Assembly: GCA_963816535.1 (NCBI GenBank)
Contig: CAWFKW010000007.1
Span: 1 to 64,000 of the forward strand
Length of the DNA: 64,000 nucleotides
Direction: 5' to 3'
Source: CAWFKW01 sp963816535
GTDB lineage: Bacteria; Bacteroidota; Ignavibacteria; Tepidaquicellales; OLB5
The position numbers and the translations under genes were made by a program. A model generated the notes under the pieces. That model did no database searches. It was not told the origin of the DNA and saw nothing but the letters and a program-made list of their open reading frames with translations. This document shows positions 8,755 through 17,819 of this stretch, one piece after another. Position 1 is the stretch's first letter; every line of letters starts with the position of its first letter.

Positions 8755-9935
8755 GCTGTCACAACTTTCTTAAATTTATTCATAAACAACGCCGAATCGT
8801 CATTGGCCAATATAAACGGAGGCAGAAGTCTTATAACATTTCCATTGGTGCAGTTTACGAAAACTTTATTATCTATCATTTTCTCTCCAACCGGAGCGCC
8901 GTCAAACGCAAGCTCTATTCCGAGCATCAACCCCATTCCTCTTACATCTTTAATTTTTTCGGGTAATTCGTTTTTAAGTTTTCGCAATTCAGTTTGCAAA
9001 TAAGTGCTTTGAGTTAATATGTTTGCATATAATCCTGTTTGCAATTCATTGATCACAGCAGAGCCGCACGCGCACGCAACCGGATTTCCGCCAAATGTTG
9101 AGCCATGCTCCCCATAACTGAACACATCTTCAACACGCTCATCGCCAATTAATGCGCCAAGCGGCAATCCCCCGCCGATACCTTTTGCCATGACAACCAT
9201 ATCCGGAATCAACCCGAAATTTTCATAAGCGCAGAATTTTCCGGTTCTTCCAACGCCGGATTGAATTTCATCAGCGACAATTAAAAATTCATATTTGTTC
9301 CTGAGTGTTATGAGTTCTTTGATGAAATCACCTGTCACTACATTCACGCCGCCTTCGCCCTGGATACACTCAACAAATATTGCCGCGGTATTTTCGTCTA
9401 TGTTCTTTCTTAGTTCCTCAACAGAATTGAACGGAAGCGTGATCGCATTAACAAGAAGCGGACCGAAATCTTCTTTGTATTTAGCTTTTGCGGTCAATGA
9501 AAGCGCGCCCAGAGTTCTGCCATGAAAAGCCTTTGTAAATGAAACCAGGTTCTTTTTCCCAGTTCCCTTGAAATATTTTCGGGTGAGTTTGATCGCCGCT
9601 TCAACAGATTCAGTCCCGGAGTTCGCGAAAAAAATTTTCTTCATCCCGGTTGCCTCTATCAATTTTGAGGCAAGCTCGATCTGTTTTTCCTGGTAAAAAT
9701 AATTGGAAACGTGAATATATTTTTTAATCTGCGATTCAATCGCTGCGTTTATAGCCGGATGATTATATCCCAGCACATTTACAGCAAGCCCGCTGAACAT
9801 ATCCAGTATTCTATCGCCATTATATGTAATTAAGTAACAGCCTTCTCCTTTTTCAACAAGTATCTTAAGCCTCTTATATGTATGGAAAAAATCGCTTTCT
9901 TCCAGAGCTATTATGTTACGTAACTTATCGTCCAT
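8751..9935 (-). CDS. argD: Class III aminotransferase, acetylornithine/ornithine type
   Basis: PLP-dependent enzyme of 394 residues, closest in layout to acetylornithine/succinyldiaminopimelate aminotransferase (arginine and lysine synthesis). NSGTES at 105-110 is the phosphate-binding loop, D222 (in ADEIQSGVGRTG) contacts the pyridine nitrogen and K251 (in AKGIGGG) forms the Schiff base. Its ATG overlaps the coaE stop by one base (TAATG), so translation is coupled. No other arginine gene lies nearby, so the exact substrate (acetylornithine, ornithine or another omega-amine) is unproven. The stop codon is supplied by an intergenic palindromic repeat. Confidence 0.85.
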   Translation of the reverse strand: MDDKLRNIIALEESDFFHTYKRLKILVEKGEGCYLITYNGDRILDMFSGLAVNVLGYNHPAINAAIESQIKKYIHVSNYFYQEKQIELASKLIEATGMKKIFFANSGTESVEAAIKLTRKYFKGTGKKNLVSFTKAFHGRTLGALSLTAKAKYKEDFGPLLVNAITLPFNSVEELRKNIDENTAAIFVECIQGEGGVNVVTGDFIKELITLRNKYEFLIVADEIQSGVGRTGKFCAYENFGLIPDMVVMAKGIGGGLPLGALIGDERVEDVFSYGEHGSTFGGNPVACACGSAVINELQTGLYANILTQSTYLQTELRKLKNELPEKIKDVRGMGLMLGIELAFDGAPVGEKMIDNKVFVNCTNGNVIRLLPPFILANDDSALFMNKFKKVVTA

Positions 9936-10561
9936 TACTTAATGCGCTCAATAATTTTTGAAAGGTCTTTGACAGCTCTTTTGAGGTCTATTTTCTTTCC
10001 ATCGTTTTTCAGAATAAAATCAGCTCGTTTCAACTTAAGCTCCTCAGGATATTGAAGCTTCATCAGCTTCTCAACGTCTTCTTTTTTGGCCCCGTCGCGC
10101 ATCATCACTCTCTGAATGCGCAGGTTCTCAGGCGAATACACCATGACAATATAATCAAGCTTCTTATAAAACCCCGATTCAAATGCTATTGCAGACTCAA
10201 TAAATACTATGCATGATTTGATCTTCTCAAGCTTCTTCTTGATCTCATCAATAACAAAAGGGTGAACCAGTTTGTTCACCCTTTTAATGTTCTTGTCGCT
10301 TGAAAAAATTATGTTCCTTGCATTGGGACCGGAAACAAAACCATGCTCATCCAGAATACCTTTGCCAAATGCTTTAACAAGTTTAGCTTTCAGGTCAGCA
10401 TTTGTTCTGTAAAGTTCTTTTGTGAGCATGTCGGCATTTATAACTTTACCGCCGAACTTTTCAAAATAATGCGCAGCAAGCGACTTGCCGGAACCAATAC
10501 CGCCGGTTATACCTACTAATATCTTACCCTTTATAGAACCGGCTTTACTTGGCATAGGCAA
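9935..10561 (-). CDS. coaE: Dephospho-CoA kinase
   Basis: Catalyses the last step of coenzyme A synthesis, ATP-dependent phosphorylation of dephospho-CoA. Length is 208 residues. The P-loop GGIGSGKS is at 20-27, followed by NADMLTKELY (substrate-side aspartate) and the LVHPFV and RDGAKKEDVEKLMKLQ blocks typical of CoaE. The first ATG overlaps the rny 3' end by 17 bp; a second ATG two codons later would shorten the overlap. It is translationally coupled to the downstream aminotransferase. Confidence 0.93.
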   Translation of the reverse strand: MPMPSKAGSIKGKILVGITGGIGSGKSLAAHYFEKFGGKVINADMLTKELYRTNADLKAKLVKAFGKGILDEHGFVSGPNARNIIFSSDKNIKRVNKLVHPFVIDEIKKKLEKIKSCIVFIESAIAFESGFYKKLDYIVMVYSPENLRIQRVMMRDGAKKEDVEKLMKLQYPEELKLKRADFILKNDGKKIDLKRAVKDLSKIIERIK

Positions 10562-12113
10562 CAGAGCGTCTTTCTCTGATGACTGTAACCTTTATCTGTC
10601 CCGGATATTCCATTTCTTCCTGGATCTTAGCGGCTATGTCGACTGAAAGCTGGTCTGCAATCGCATCGCTTACTTTATCATGCTCGACAATAACCCTTAC
10701 TTCCCTGCCTGCCTGAATAGCGTATGTTCTGCCAACGCCTGCAAAGGACTTAGCAAGAAGTTCAAGCTTCTCAAGGCGCTTCACATAACCTTCAACCGAC
10801 TCTCTTCTTGCTCCCGGCCTTGCTCCGCTTATTGCATCGCATGCCTGTACAATAACAGCGATGGGACTCTCCATTTCCATATCCTCATGATGAGCGCCCA
10901 CAGCATTGCAGACTATTGCGTGCTCGCGGTATTTTTTAGTCAGTTCATAACCAAGTATTGCATGCGGCCCTTCAACGTCCTTATCTACAACTTTACCGAT
11001 ATCGTGCAGCAAGCCTGCGCGTTTAGCCATAACGGGGTCAAGCCCGAGTTCAACGGCCATAATGCCGCATAAATGCGCCACCTCAATACTGTGCTGCAAC
11101 AGGTTTTGCCCATAGCTCGTGCGATACTTCATTTTTCCGATCATTTTCACAAGCTCGGGATGCACGCCGTGCAATCCGCACTCGATAAGTGTATTTTCTC
11201 CTATCCTTATAATCTCTTCTTCGAGCTCTTTCTTAACTTTCTCAACAACTTCTTCAATCCTTGTAGGATGAATTCTGCCGTCGGCAATTAATCTCTCCAT
11301 CGCAATCTTCGCCACTTCCCTGCGGAACGGGTCAAAAGCCGAGATTGTAATAGCCTCGGGCGTATCATCAACAATAATATCTACGCCCGTGGCCGCCTCG
11401 AATGCGCGCACATTGCGGCCCTCTTTGCCGATTATTCTTCCTTTAAGCTCATCGCTTTGAATATTGAGAACGCTGACCGTTGTTTCAACCGAATGGTCGG
11501 CTGCGCTTCTCTGTATTGCCTGGATAATAAGGTTCTTTGCAAGCCGTTTTGCATCAAGCTTCATCTCGTCCCTTATCTCCTTGAGTTTCTGGACAGCCTG
11601 TTGCTTTGTTTCGCTTACAAGGTTCTCAAGCAGGATAGCCCTTGCTTCGTCCTGCGTTAAACCTGAAATATTTTCTAGTTTGTTGTTCTGCTCCTGGATA
11701 AGCGAGTCAAGCCTGGTTTCCTTTTCCTGCAGTGACTCAGTCTTGCGCGTCAGGTCAGATTCTAGCTTATCGATATTTTTTTCTTTCTTGGCAAAACCGT
11801 CGATCCTGCGGGTAAGGTTATCTTCCTTATCCTGAATTTGTTTTTCAAAAAGCTTAAGCTTGTTTTTCTTCCCCTGGTAATCGGAATCGAATTCCTGTTT
11901 CTTCCTGTACCATTCGTCTTTTACTTCAAGTAATTTTTCCTTCTTTAAGTTAACCGCGCTTTTCTCAGCATCCGCCAGCATTCTTTTTGTCTGCTCTTCA
12001 ACGCTCATAAGCTTGTTTTTGGTAGCTTTAGCGTTTATGGCCCAGCCCAGATAAAAAGTGGCAGCGCACAGAACAACAAAAAGAGGAATTAAAACATAGA
12101 TTTCTAGTACCAT
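10545..12113 (-). CDS. rny: Ribonuclease Y
   Basis: Membrane-anchored endoribonuclease that starts mRNA decay. Its 522 residues match the family. One N-terminal membrane helix (about 4-25) is followed by a long charged coiled coil (about 30-190). A KH RNA-binding domain (around IIGKEGRNVRAFE) and an HD domain (LLQHSIEVAHL ... LLHDIGK ... GAHHED) carry the metal-binding His/Asp residues. It lies downstream of the 6S RNA and zapA on the same strand but behind a terminator, so it probably has its own promoter in 12114-12161. Confidence 0.96.
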   Translation of the reverse strand: MVLEIYVLIPLFVVLCAATFYLGWAINAKATKNKLMSVEEQTKRMLADAEKSAVNLKKEKLLEVKDEWYRKKQEFDSDYQGKKNKLKLFEKQIQDKEDNLTRRIDGFAKKEKNIDKLESDLTRKTESLQEKETRLDSLIQEQNNKLENISGLTQDEARAILLENLVSETKQQAVQKLKEIRDEMKLDAKRLAKNLIIQAIQRSAADHSVETTVSVLNIQSDELKGRIIGKEGRNVRAFEAATGVDIIVDDTPEAITISAFDPFRREVAKIAMERLIADGRIHPTRIEEVVEKVKKELEEEIIRIGENTLIECGLHGVHPELVKMIGKMKYRTSYGQNLLQHSIEVAHLCGIMAVELGLDPVMAKRAGLLHDIGKVVDKDVEGPHAILGYELTKKYREHAIVCNAVGAHHEDMEMESPIAVIVQACDAISGARPGARRESVEGYVKRLEKLELLAKSFAGVGRTYAIQAGREVRVIVEHDKVSDAIADQLSVDIAAKIQEEMEYPGQIKVTVIRERRSVAYAK

Positions 12114-12161
12114 ATTATTTTACTCCGTAGGTGTAATATATAGTTTAAGATTTATTTTATC

Positions 12162-12183
12162 AAAAAAAAACCGCACGCGGAAC
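12162..12183 (-). terminator. Intrinsic terminator of the 6S-like RNA
   Basis: On the minus strand a short AACCG-CGTG-CGGTT hairpin is followed by nine T residues. It sits between the structured RNA and rny. Confidence 0.7.
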
Positions 12184-12189
12184 AACCAT

Positions 12190-12385
12190 AGCGAAAAGGT
12201 CTAATAGAACCCTTACAAAAATACAGTGGGTGGAGCCGAATGTCTTTTTACTTCCACTGATCACAATAACGTGGCGCTCAAAATAAACGCCCTGCGATAC
12301 TCAGTCCGAAAACTAAGTCGAGGCCTGTAATCGACATTACTCGAGCTTTCCCCCCATTTAAATAGTGTTGGTTCTATTTAATTTT
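12190..12385 (-). ncRNA. ssrS: Probable 6S RNA (SsrS)
   Basis: A gene-free 360-bp stretch between zapA and rny. Read on the minus strand it contains a closing stem AATAGAACC (12370-12378) pairing with GGTTCTATT (12203-12211), about 175 nt apart. Between them lie a purine-rich internal region and an apical hairpin (GGCG...CGCC), and an intrinsic terminator follows. The size, the long interrupted rod shape and the zapA-ncRNA-rny position agree with 6S RNA, which binds the housekeeping RNA polymerase holoenzyme by mimicking an open promoter. I could not run a covariance search; the call rests on context and the closing stem. Confidence 0.68.
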
Positions 12386-12473
12386 TGGCTACGGTTGGCC
12401 GGTGCGGATACTTTTACAGTAATATTTTAAAAGAACAAATTATTAACTCTTATAACCCTGCTACTTACAATTA

Positions 12474-12773
12474 TCAGCTGTTACTATCAATGTACTCGCT
12501 GATATCTTTTATCTGCGTGTTAAGCCCGTTGAGCAGAGATTTGTAATTCTGGTCCAATACAAAATTACTGTTCTTCTCTTTGTAATAGTTCTCAGCGATA
12601 TTAAGCGCGGATACAATTGCAATGGTTATATCTGATTGATTAGGAATCTCGTTTTGTATTTTATTCATAAGAGTGTCAACATACTGAGCGCTCTTTTCTA
12701 CTAATTCAATATCATCGCCCTTCAGAGTATAATGATTATTGAATATCTTTATTCTTATGTCTTTAGATTCCAT
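12474..12773 (-). CDS. zapA: Cell division protein ZapA
   Basis: Small cytosolic FtsZ-ring stabiliser of 99 residues. The N-terminal part (IRIKIFNNHYTLKGDDIELVEKSA) fits the ZapA globular domain and the C-terminal half is a helical, coiled-coil-like stretch. The gene lies downstream of pheT and a small coiled-coil gene, and upstream of the 6S-like RNA, on the same strand. Confidence 0.85.
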   Translation of the reverse strand: MESKDIRIKIFNNHYTLKGDDIELVEKSAQYVDTLMNKIQNEIPNQSDITIAIVSALNIAENYYKEKNSNFVLDQNYKSLLNGLNTQIKDISEYIDSNS

Positions 12774-12857
12774 GTCCGTTAATAATTAATTCCAGGTTTG
12801 CCACTCCTGATTTTTCCGTAGTCAAACAATAATCTTAAAACCCCGCATGCGCCGGAT

Positions 12858-13218
12858 TCAGAAATTATTATTTGTTTTTTGTTCAAGATGGGCGTCTAAA
12901 CGCACCATTAGTTCACGAATCCTGGATTTTAACTGAGATTTATCATCAGTCGAAATTTTATTCTTCTTTTCATCCAGAAGCCTGTTCTTAAGCTCTGTAA
13001 TTTCCCTGTCTTTATTCAGCAGTTCCGAATTCTTATTCGTAAGGTCGATCTTGATTTCGGATATCATGCGTCTCAAAATCTTTAACCTTTTCTTTAAGTA
13101 AATGGTTCTCATCCTTAACATTATTATACTTCTCTGCAAGTATCTTCACTTTCGCAAACAGCTTTTCAAGTTCATTCTTTAATCCCAAGTCGTTAACTTT
13201 CAAAACTGCATTTTCCAT
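12858..13218 (-). pseudogene. ZapB-like coiled-coil protein, broken by one frameshift
   Basis: Two overlapping frames together encode one coiled-coil protein of about 120 residues. It starts MENAVLKVNDLGLKNELEKL, runs to about DFETHDI, and continues in another frame from EIKIDLTNKNSEL to the end. The span of 361 nt is three times 120 plus one, so a single extra base near 13058-13064 restores one frame. The ATG overlaps the pheT stop by one base (TAATG). Heptads of Leu/Ile and Lys/Glu suggest a small coiled-coil division factor acting with ZapA, but that role is inferred from position. The frameshift may be a sequence error, like those in the adjacent pheT. Confidence 0.65.
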
Positions 13219-15624
13219 TATTTTCTTATTTCAGCTTTTATTTTCTTGCTCAGGTATTCCATAAGTTGTTTTTGGTATTCATTAACTTCATCATCAATCA
13301 GCGTTTTTTCCGGGTTGAAGAATTCCAAAGTATACGAATAGCTGTTTCCCTCTTCAAGGGGATAATAATCAAATACTCTGAACCCTTTCAAAACTCCAAA
13401 CTTTCCATTTTCTTAAACTCTCATCAATTTCCTTAGCGCGTATGTTTTTGGGAATGACAAAGGACAAATCTCTCAAAACAGACGGGAATCTCGGAATATC
13501 CCTGTATGTCCTCTTTTTTTTACTCTCTTTGTATGTGTCTGTTAATAAATCTCGCAAATAATTACCGGTTTCTCAATTTCAAAATCCGAAAGAACCTCAT
13601 GTGATAATTCAATTACTGATGCTAAAATCTTATTTTTATAAACATAATCAAACTTAGACTTATAAAAACTATCGTAATAATAATCATTTAATATGTAATT
13701 TTCAATATTCATTTTCTCAAACAGCATTTCCACTTCGCCTTTCATATCAAAAACATCAAAATATCTGTCTTTTTCCCCTAATCCGGAAATTTCGTTAAAA
13801 CCTGCCATGACAAGAATCTTGCCTTTGACTTCTAAAATATTCGATTCTTCAGGCTTTTCCGGCTCCACTATCCTAAAAATATCGCCAATCTCAAAAAGCT
13901 TGAGGGAATTAACATTCCTGTTAAAATTGTGCCTTACAACGGAAAGAGCTCCCGGTATCAGACTTGTTCTCAACACGCTCATTAACTTATTTGAAGGGCT
14001 CAATAGCCTGACCGGCTCATAACCAAACAAAGCAACTTCTTTTTCGCTTAATAACGAATTGGTAATGGTTTCATAATATCCTCTTGAGCTGAAATAATCC
14101 CGGATTTCATTTAAGGCGTCAAAATCCGGATTGGAAAACTCCCTGACATCTAAATATATGTTAAAATATTCTGAATCTTTTATTTTTTCATAACCATTCA
14201 ATCTCAGCGCTTCTTCAACGAGGTCCGCTTCTCTCAGAAGGTCTTCAGCTCTGAAGCTTGGAATTTGATATACCTGGTTATCGCTTTCTTCTTTAAAGCA
14301 TTTAATGCCAATTCCTTCAAGAAGATCTTTTGTCTCGGCTAATGTAAATTCTATTCCAGTAATCCTGTTCAAATAACTGTTTCTAAGCCGAACGCTTAAC
14401 TTTTCTTTTTTCTTCGGATAATTGTCCAAAAATCCGCTAACAATTTTGCCGCCCGCCAAAGAAGCCATAAGGTCAGCGGCCCTTTTGCTCGCCCATTCGG
14501 TTTTTTCGATATCGACTCCGCGCTCGAACCTGTAGGATGAATCAGTTAGCAAGCCAAGAGCTTTTGACAACCTTCTTGTAAGCGCGGGGTCAAAATAAGC
14601 GCTTTCAATAAACACATTAGTTGTGCTATCCTTTATTTCAGAATTAGCGCCCCCCATTATTCCGGCCGAGAGCGACGGGCTTTTCTGCATCGCAAATAAG
14701 AAGAGCGCTTTCGTCCAACTCGCGCTCCCTGCCGTCAAGCGTAACAAATTTCTTTGTAGCGCCCGCATTCTTTACTATTATCTTTTTTCCGCTAATCAAA
14801 TCATAATCGAATGCGTGAAGCGGCTGCCCGCATTCCATCATAACGTCGTTCGTAATATCAACAATATTATTAATTGGCCGGAGTCCTACTGCCGTCAAAT
14901 ATTTTTTAAGCCAATCCGGCGATTCGCTTACCTTAACCCCCTTAACCAGAGCGCCGCAATATCTGCAACACCCGTCCGGATTCAGAATATCGACGCTGAT
15001 TTGTTTTTCAATCTCATCGCCATCTAACGAACTTTTTATTTCAGGTTCAATAACAGGCTGTTTCAGGATAAATCCAGCTTCACGGGCCACTCCAATATGT
15101 GAAAGCAAGTCGCCGCGGTTTGGTGTAACTCCAATATCGAATACCACATCATCCTGTCCCAGGTATTCCGCAAACGAACTGCCGGGCCTGGCGCCTTCAT
15201 TAAGAACCATGATACCTGAATGGTCATCGCCCAGGTTCAACTCTTTTGCAGAGCATATCATGCCTTCGGAAACTTCTCCGCGAATTTTAGATTTCTTTAT
15301 CTCAAATTCTCCGTTTGGGATTACAGCTCCGACCAAAGCCACACACACAGTCTGACCGGTATCAACATTTGGCGCCCCGCAAACGATATTCAATATTTCT
15401 GGTCCGCCGACATCAACTTTACAAACGCTAAGCTTATCAGCATTTGGGTGCTTCTGTCTTTCCAGCACCTTTCCAATCACGAAATTCTTCAGCAAATCAG
15501 CTTGATTTTCAACGCTTTCGAGGTCAAAGCCAATTCCAATGAGCTTTTTTATCAGTTCATCTGCCGGAATATCGATCTTGACGTATTGTTTTAACCAATT
15601 GACAGAAATTTTCATAACAGGCAA
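13218..15624 (-). pseudogene. pheT: Phenylalanine-tRNA ligase beta subunit, three frameshifts
   Basis: PheT pairs with PheS to charge tRNA-Phe. The N-terminal piece (MPVMKISVNWLKQYVKIDIP) includes the tRNA-binding domain around KVLERQKHPNADKL. It passes the B3/B4 region and breaks at 14661-14669, where VAL continues as AGIMGGANSEIKD in another frame. A second break at 13543-13552 (T run) separates PVIICEI from LLTDTYKESKKK. A third at 13405-13412 (A run) precedes NGKFGVLKGFRVFDYYP and the ferredoxin-fold anticodon domain, ending AEIRK. The span of 2407 nt is one base over 802 codons, so the net shift fits full length. The gene should be essential, so indel errors in the sequence are the likely cause. 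PheS is encoded far away at 60.9 kb. Confidence 0.9.
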
Positions 15625-15647
15625 AGATAAATAAGTGTGAATTAACT

Positions 15648-15674
15648 AAAAAGGTGAGAAAATCTCACCTTTAA
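15648..15674 (-). terminator. Intrinsic terminator after the DUF2569-like gene
   Basis: AAAGGTGAGA / TCTCACCTTT perfect 10-bp stem with a short A/T loop and trailing T residues on the minus strand. Confidence 0.8.
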
Positions 15675-15696
15675 GAGCCCAAAAGACAAAAATTCC

Positions 15697-16155
15697 TCAA
15701 TACACAAATGTAAGCTTAACTCTCTTCGAGATCCTTAAATACACAATAAGCACAACCGCAATAACAACGCTGAATATGAGCTTCTCCAGTATCGCTTCCG
15801 AGTAACCCGAAATTGGGCCGAAATAGAAATAAGAAAAACTCTCTGCTAGGCTTTCAAATATGAGCGTTATTATCATCAGCGAGGGGAAATTCCTCCATTT
15901 CTTAAAAAATATATAAAACAAAACAAACATGAGTATCATGAATATAATGCTTGCGGCAAGTTCAAAATAGATAAATGTAATGTACATACCGGAATTAGGA
16001 TTACTTCCCATAGCAGCAATAAGCTTATCCTTTTCCTTGACAAGTCCCCAGAATAACTGCGCGTTCTTAACCCACAATATTGCGTTAAAAATAATATAAG
16101 CCTGCACAAGGATAAGCCAACCTCCGAGGATCTTAGTGTTTATTTCTTTAGCCAT
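15697..16155 (-). CDS. DUF2569-like four-helix membrane protein
   Basis: Integral membrane protein of 152 residues. The opening IGGWLI-like motif (ILGGWLILVQAYI) and four hydrophobic helices (about 9-29, 58-84, 92-110 and 128-145) resemble the DUF2569 family, which has no established function. It stands alone between two terminators. The family call is moderately secure. Confidence 0.6.
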   Translation of the reverse strand: MAKEINTKILGGWLILVQAYIIFNAILWVKNAQLFWGLVKEKDKLIAAMGSNPNSGMYITFIYFELAASIIFMILMFVLFYIFFKKWRNFPSLMIITLIFESLAESFSYFYFGPISGYSEAILEKLIFSVVIAVVLIVYLRISKRVKLTFVY

Positions 16156-16194
16156 AGGCTCTAAGCTAATTTAAAATTCAGATTATTGAAAGAG

Positions 16195-16229
16195 AAATAA
16201 AAAAGGCGGATTAGACTTTCCGCCTTTTC
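16195..16229 (-). terminator. Intrinsic terminator after the YCF48-like gene
   Basis: AAAAGGCGGA ... TCCGCCTTTT stem followed by a T run on the minus strand. Between it and the gene end lies another G/C-rich imperfect palindrome (about 16260-16325). Confidence 0.8.
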
Positions 16230-16342
16230 TAATTGAATTCCGCCGTGGTGACGCGGAATGCATTTGTTATGAGGGCCCAACCGGAGGTATTAGGTTACGG
16301 GCTCCACCCCTCTTCCGGGGAGGGCATAACAATAATCAAAAA

Positions 16343-17629
16343 TTATTTGATCAGGTTCATTTTCTTTGTTGCAGTAAAAACGCCCGCGGTAAGCCTGTAA
16401 AAATAAACACCGCTTGAAATATTAGAGGCATCAAAATGTGCTTCATACGAACCCGGGTTCAATCTCTCGTTTACAGGTACCGCGACTTCCCTTCCAAGTT
16501 CATCATAAACTACCAAGTGTACGCCTATAGCTCCGCCCTGACCTGAATTTGGAATAGCAAATTTTATGGTCGTTGACGGATTGAACGGATTTGGATAATT
16601 CTGATTAAGGCTGAACTGCTTTGGCATTTCACCTGATACCGGAACAACCCCAAGGGGAAGCCCTGTTGCTTTTGAAATACCGCCATTGCTTCTAACAGCG
16701 TACATAGTCCCAACTCCGTTCCGCGATTTTCCGATATGGTCATAATTCCCGGAGGGCGCCGTGTATTGCGGCGACCATGTTGCGCCGTCATCGCTTGAAA
16801 AATAAACAACGCTAGCTAATCTTGTTACCCACCAGTTTGTTCCGTAACCGGTTATTCCCGTAATATTTCCGGAACCGGGCAGCGTGCCTGCCGTTGGGTT
16901 CCAGGCAAGCCCTGCGTTAGTGGTAAGAAGCGTTGCAGTACCGCCCATCATGCCGCTAGTTGAAGTATTAAACCACAGCGAATAATCGTTAGCTTGTCCG
17001 GTGGTAGGCTCTGTACTCCAAAGGATGAGGTTAGTACTTTTATAGATCCTTGTATTTGCCGTTCCGAACCAAACCGCCTGAGAGATATTATCGAAAAAGA
17101 AACAATTATTATATCCTGTTTCTGTACCGGCTTGCGGGAGATAGAATTGAGTGGAATCCCACGTAACGCCTCCCGTAATAGTACCCCATAAAGACCACCT
17201 GCCTCCAACCGGGTCGCCCACCATAAATCCTGCCGCAGCATTACCCATCCAAATGGCATCTATAAACCCTGTGTTTTGAGTAAACACCTGGGTCCATGCT
17301 GAACCGCCGTTAGAAGTGCGGTAAACAAATGTTGCCGATCCTGAAGAACCTGTTACAAGCGCAGTATTGGCATCTGTGCCAAAGATGTTATAGAGGTCCA
17401 ATGTGGTCGGTATCGGAGCACCTCCAACACTCAACCAGTTTGTTCCCCCGTTAGTTGTGCGAAGCACAGTTCCTGCATTACCGCACACCCAGACATTATT
17501 ATCATCATAAGCAGAAATAGAGTTCAAGGATATCCCGGTAGCCGGCTGCGTTTGCTCTGTCCAAGTCTGTGCGTGAGATATACCCTGAAACAGTAAGATT
17601 GCAATTATTAAATAATAACTTTTATTCAT
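16343..17629 (-). CDS. Secreted YCF48/BNR-type beta-propeller protein with T9SS sorting domain
   Basis: Exported protein of 428 residues with a signal peptide (YYLIIAILLFQGISHAQ). The body has repeated W-T/S...NGG..W blades (TVLRTTNGGTNW, VYRTSNGGSAW, VYFSSDDGATW), as in YCF48-like and sialidase-like propellers. The C-terminal ~85 residues begin FSLNQNYPNPFNPSTT and end SSGVYFYRLTAG...KKMNLIK, the type A sorting domain that sends proteins through T9SS to the cell surface. Cargo function is unknown. The T9SS machinery is not in this window. Confidence 0.85.
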   Translation of the reverse strand: MNKSYYLIIAILLFQGISHAQTWTEQTQPATGISLNSISAYDDNNVWVCGNAGTVLRTTNGGTNWLSVGGAPIPTTLDLYNIFGTDANTALVTGSSGSATFVYRTSNGGSAWTQVFTQNTGFIDAIWMGNAAAGFMVGDPVGGRWSLWGTITGGVTWDSTQFYLPQAGTETGYNNCFFFDNISQAVWFGTANTRIYKSTNLILWSTEPTTGQANDYSLWFNTSTSGMMGGTATLLTTNAGLAWNPTAGTLPGSGNITGITGYGTNWWVTRLASVVYFSSDDGATWSPQYTAPSGNYDHIGKSRNGVGTMYAVRSNGGISKATGLPLGVVPVSGEMPKQFSLNQNYPNPFNPSTTIKFAIPNSGQGGAIGVHLVVYDELGREVAVPVNERLNPGSYEAHFDASNISSGVYFYRLTAGVFTATKKMNLIK

Positions 17630-17774
17630 TTTCCCCCCTAGAATTAGGATTTAATTACAAAAAATTAAACTATCATCACCTATAACTCAATACACCTTTA
17701 CCGTGATTATTTTTTCATGCCGTTTGTTCTGAATTTAATAAGATTTGGTTTTGAAAGGACGTGTACATAACGCA

Positions 17775-17798
17775 AAAGGCCGCAGTTAATGCGGCCCG
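17775..17798 (-). terminator. Intrinsic terminator after the FG-GAP protein gene
   Basis: GGCCGC ... GCGGCC stem followed by TTTT on the minus strand, about 20 bp after the stop of the 985-residue gene. Confidence 0.7.
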
Positions 17799-17819
17799 AT
17801 GCGCAAATTTCTGAATTTA

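Noticed and set aside
13033..13139. Programmed frameshift in the coiled-coil gene
   Set aside because: No slippery heptamer or stimulatory structure is visible at the shift; sequence error or decay is simpler, since pheT beside it is also damaged.
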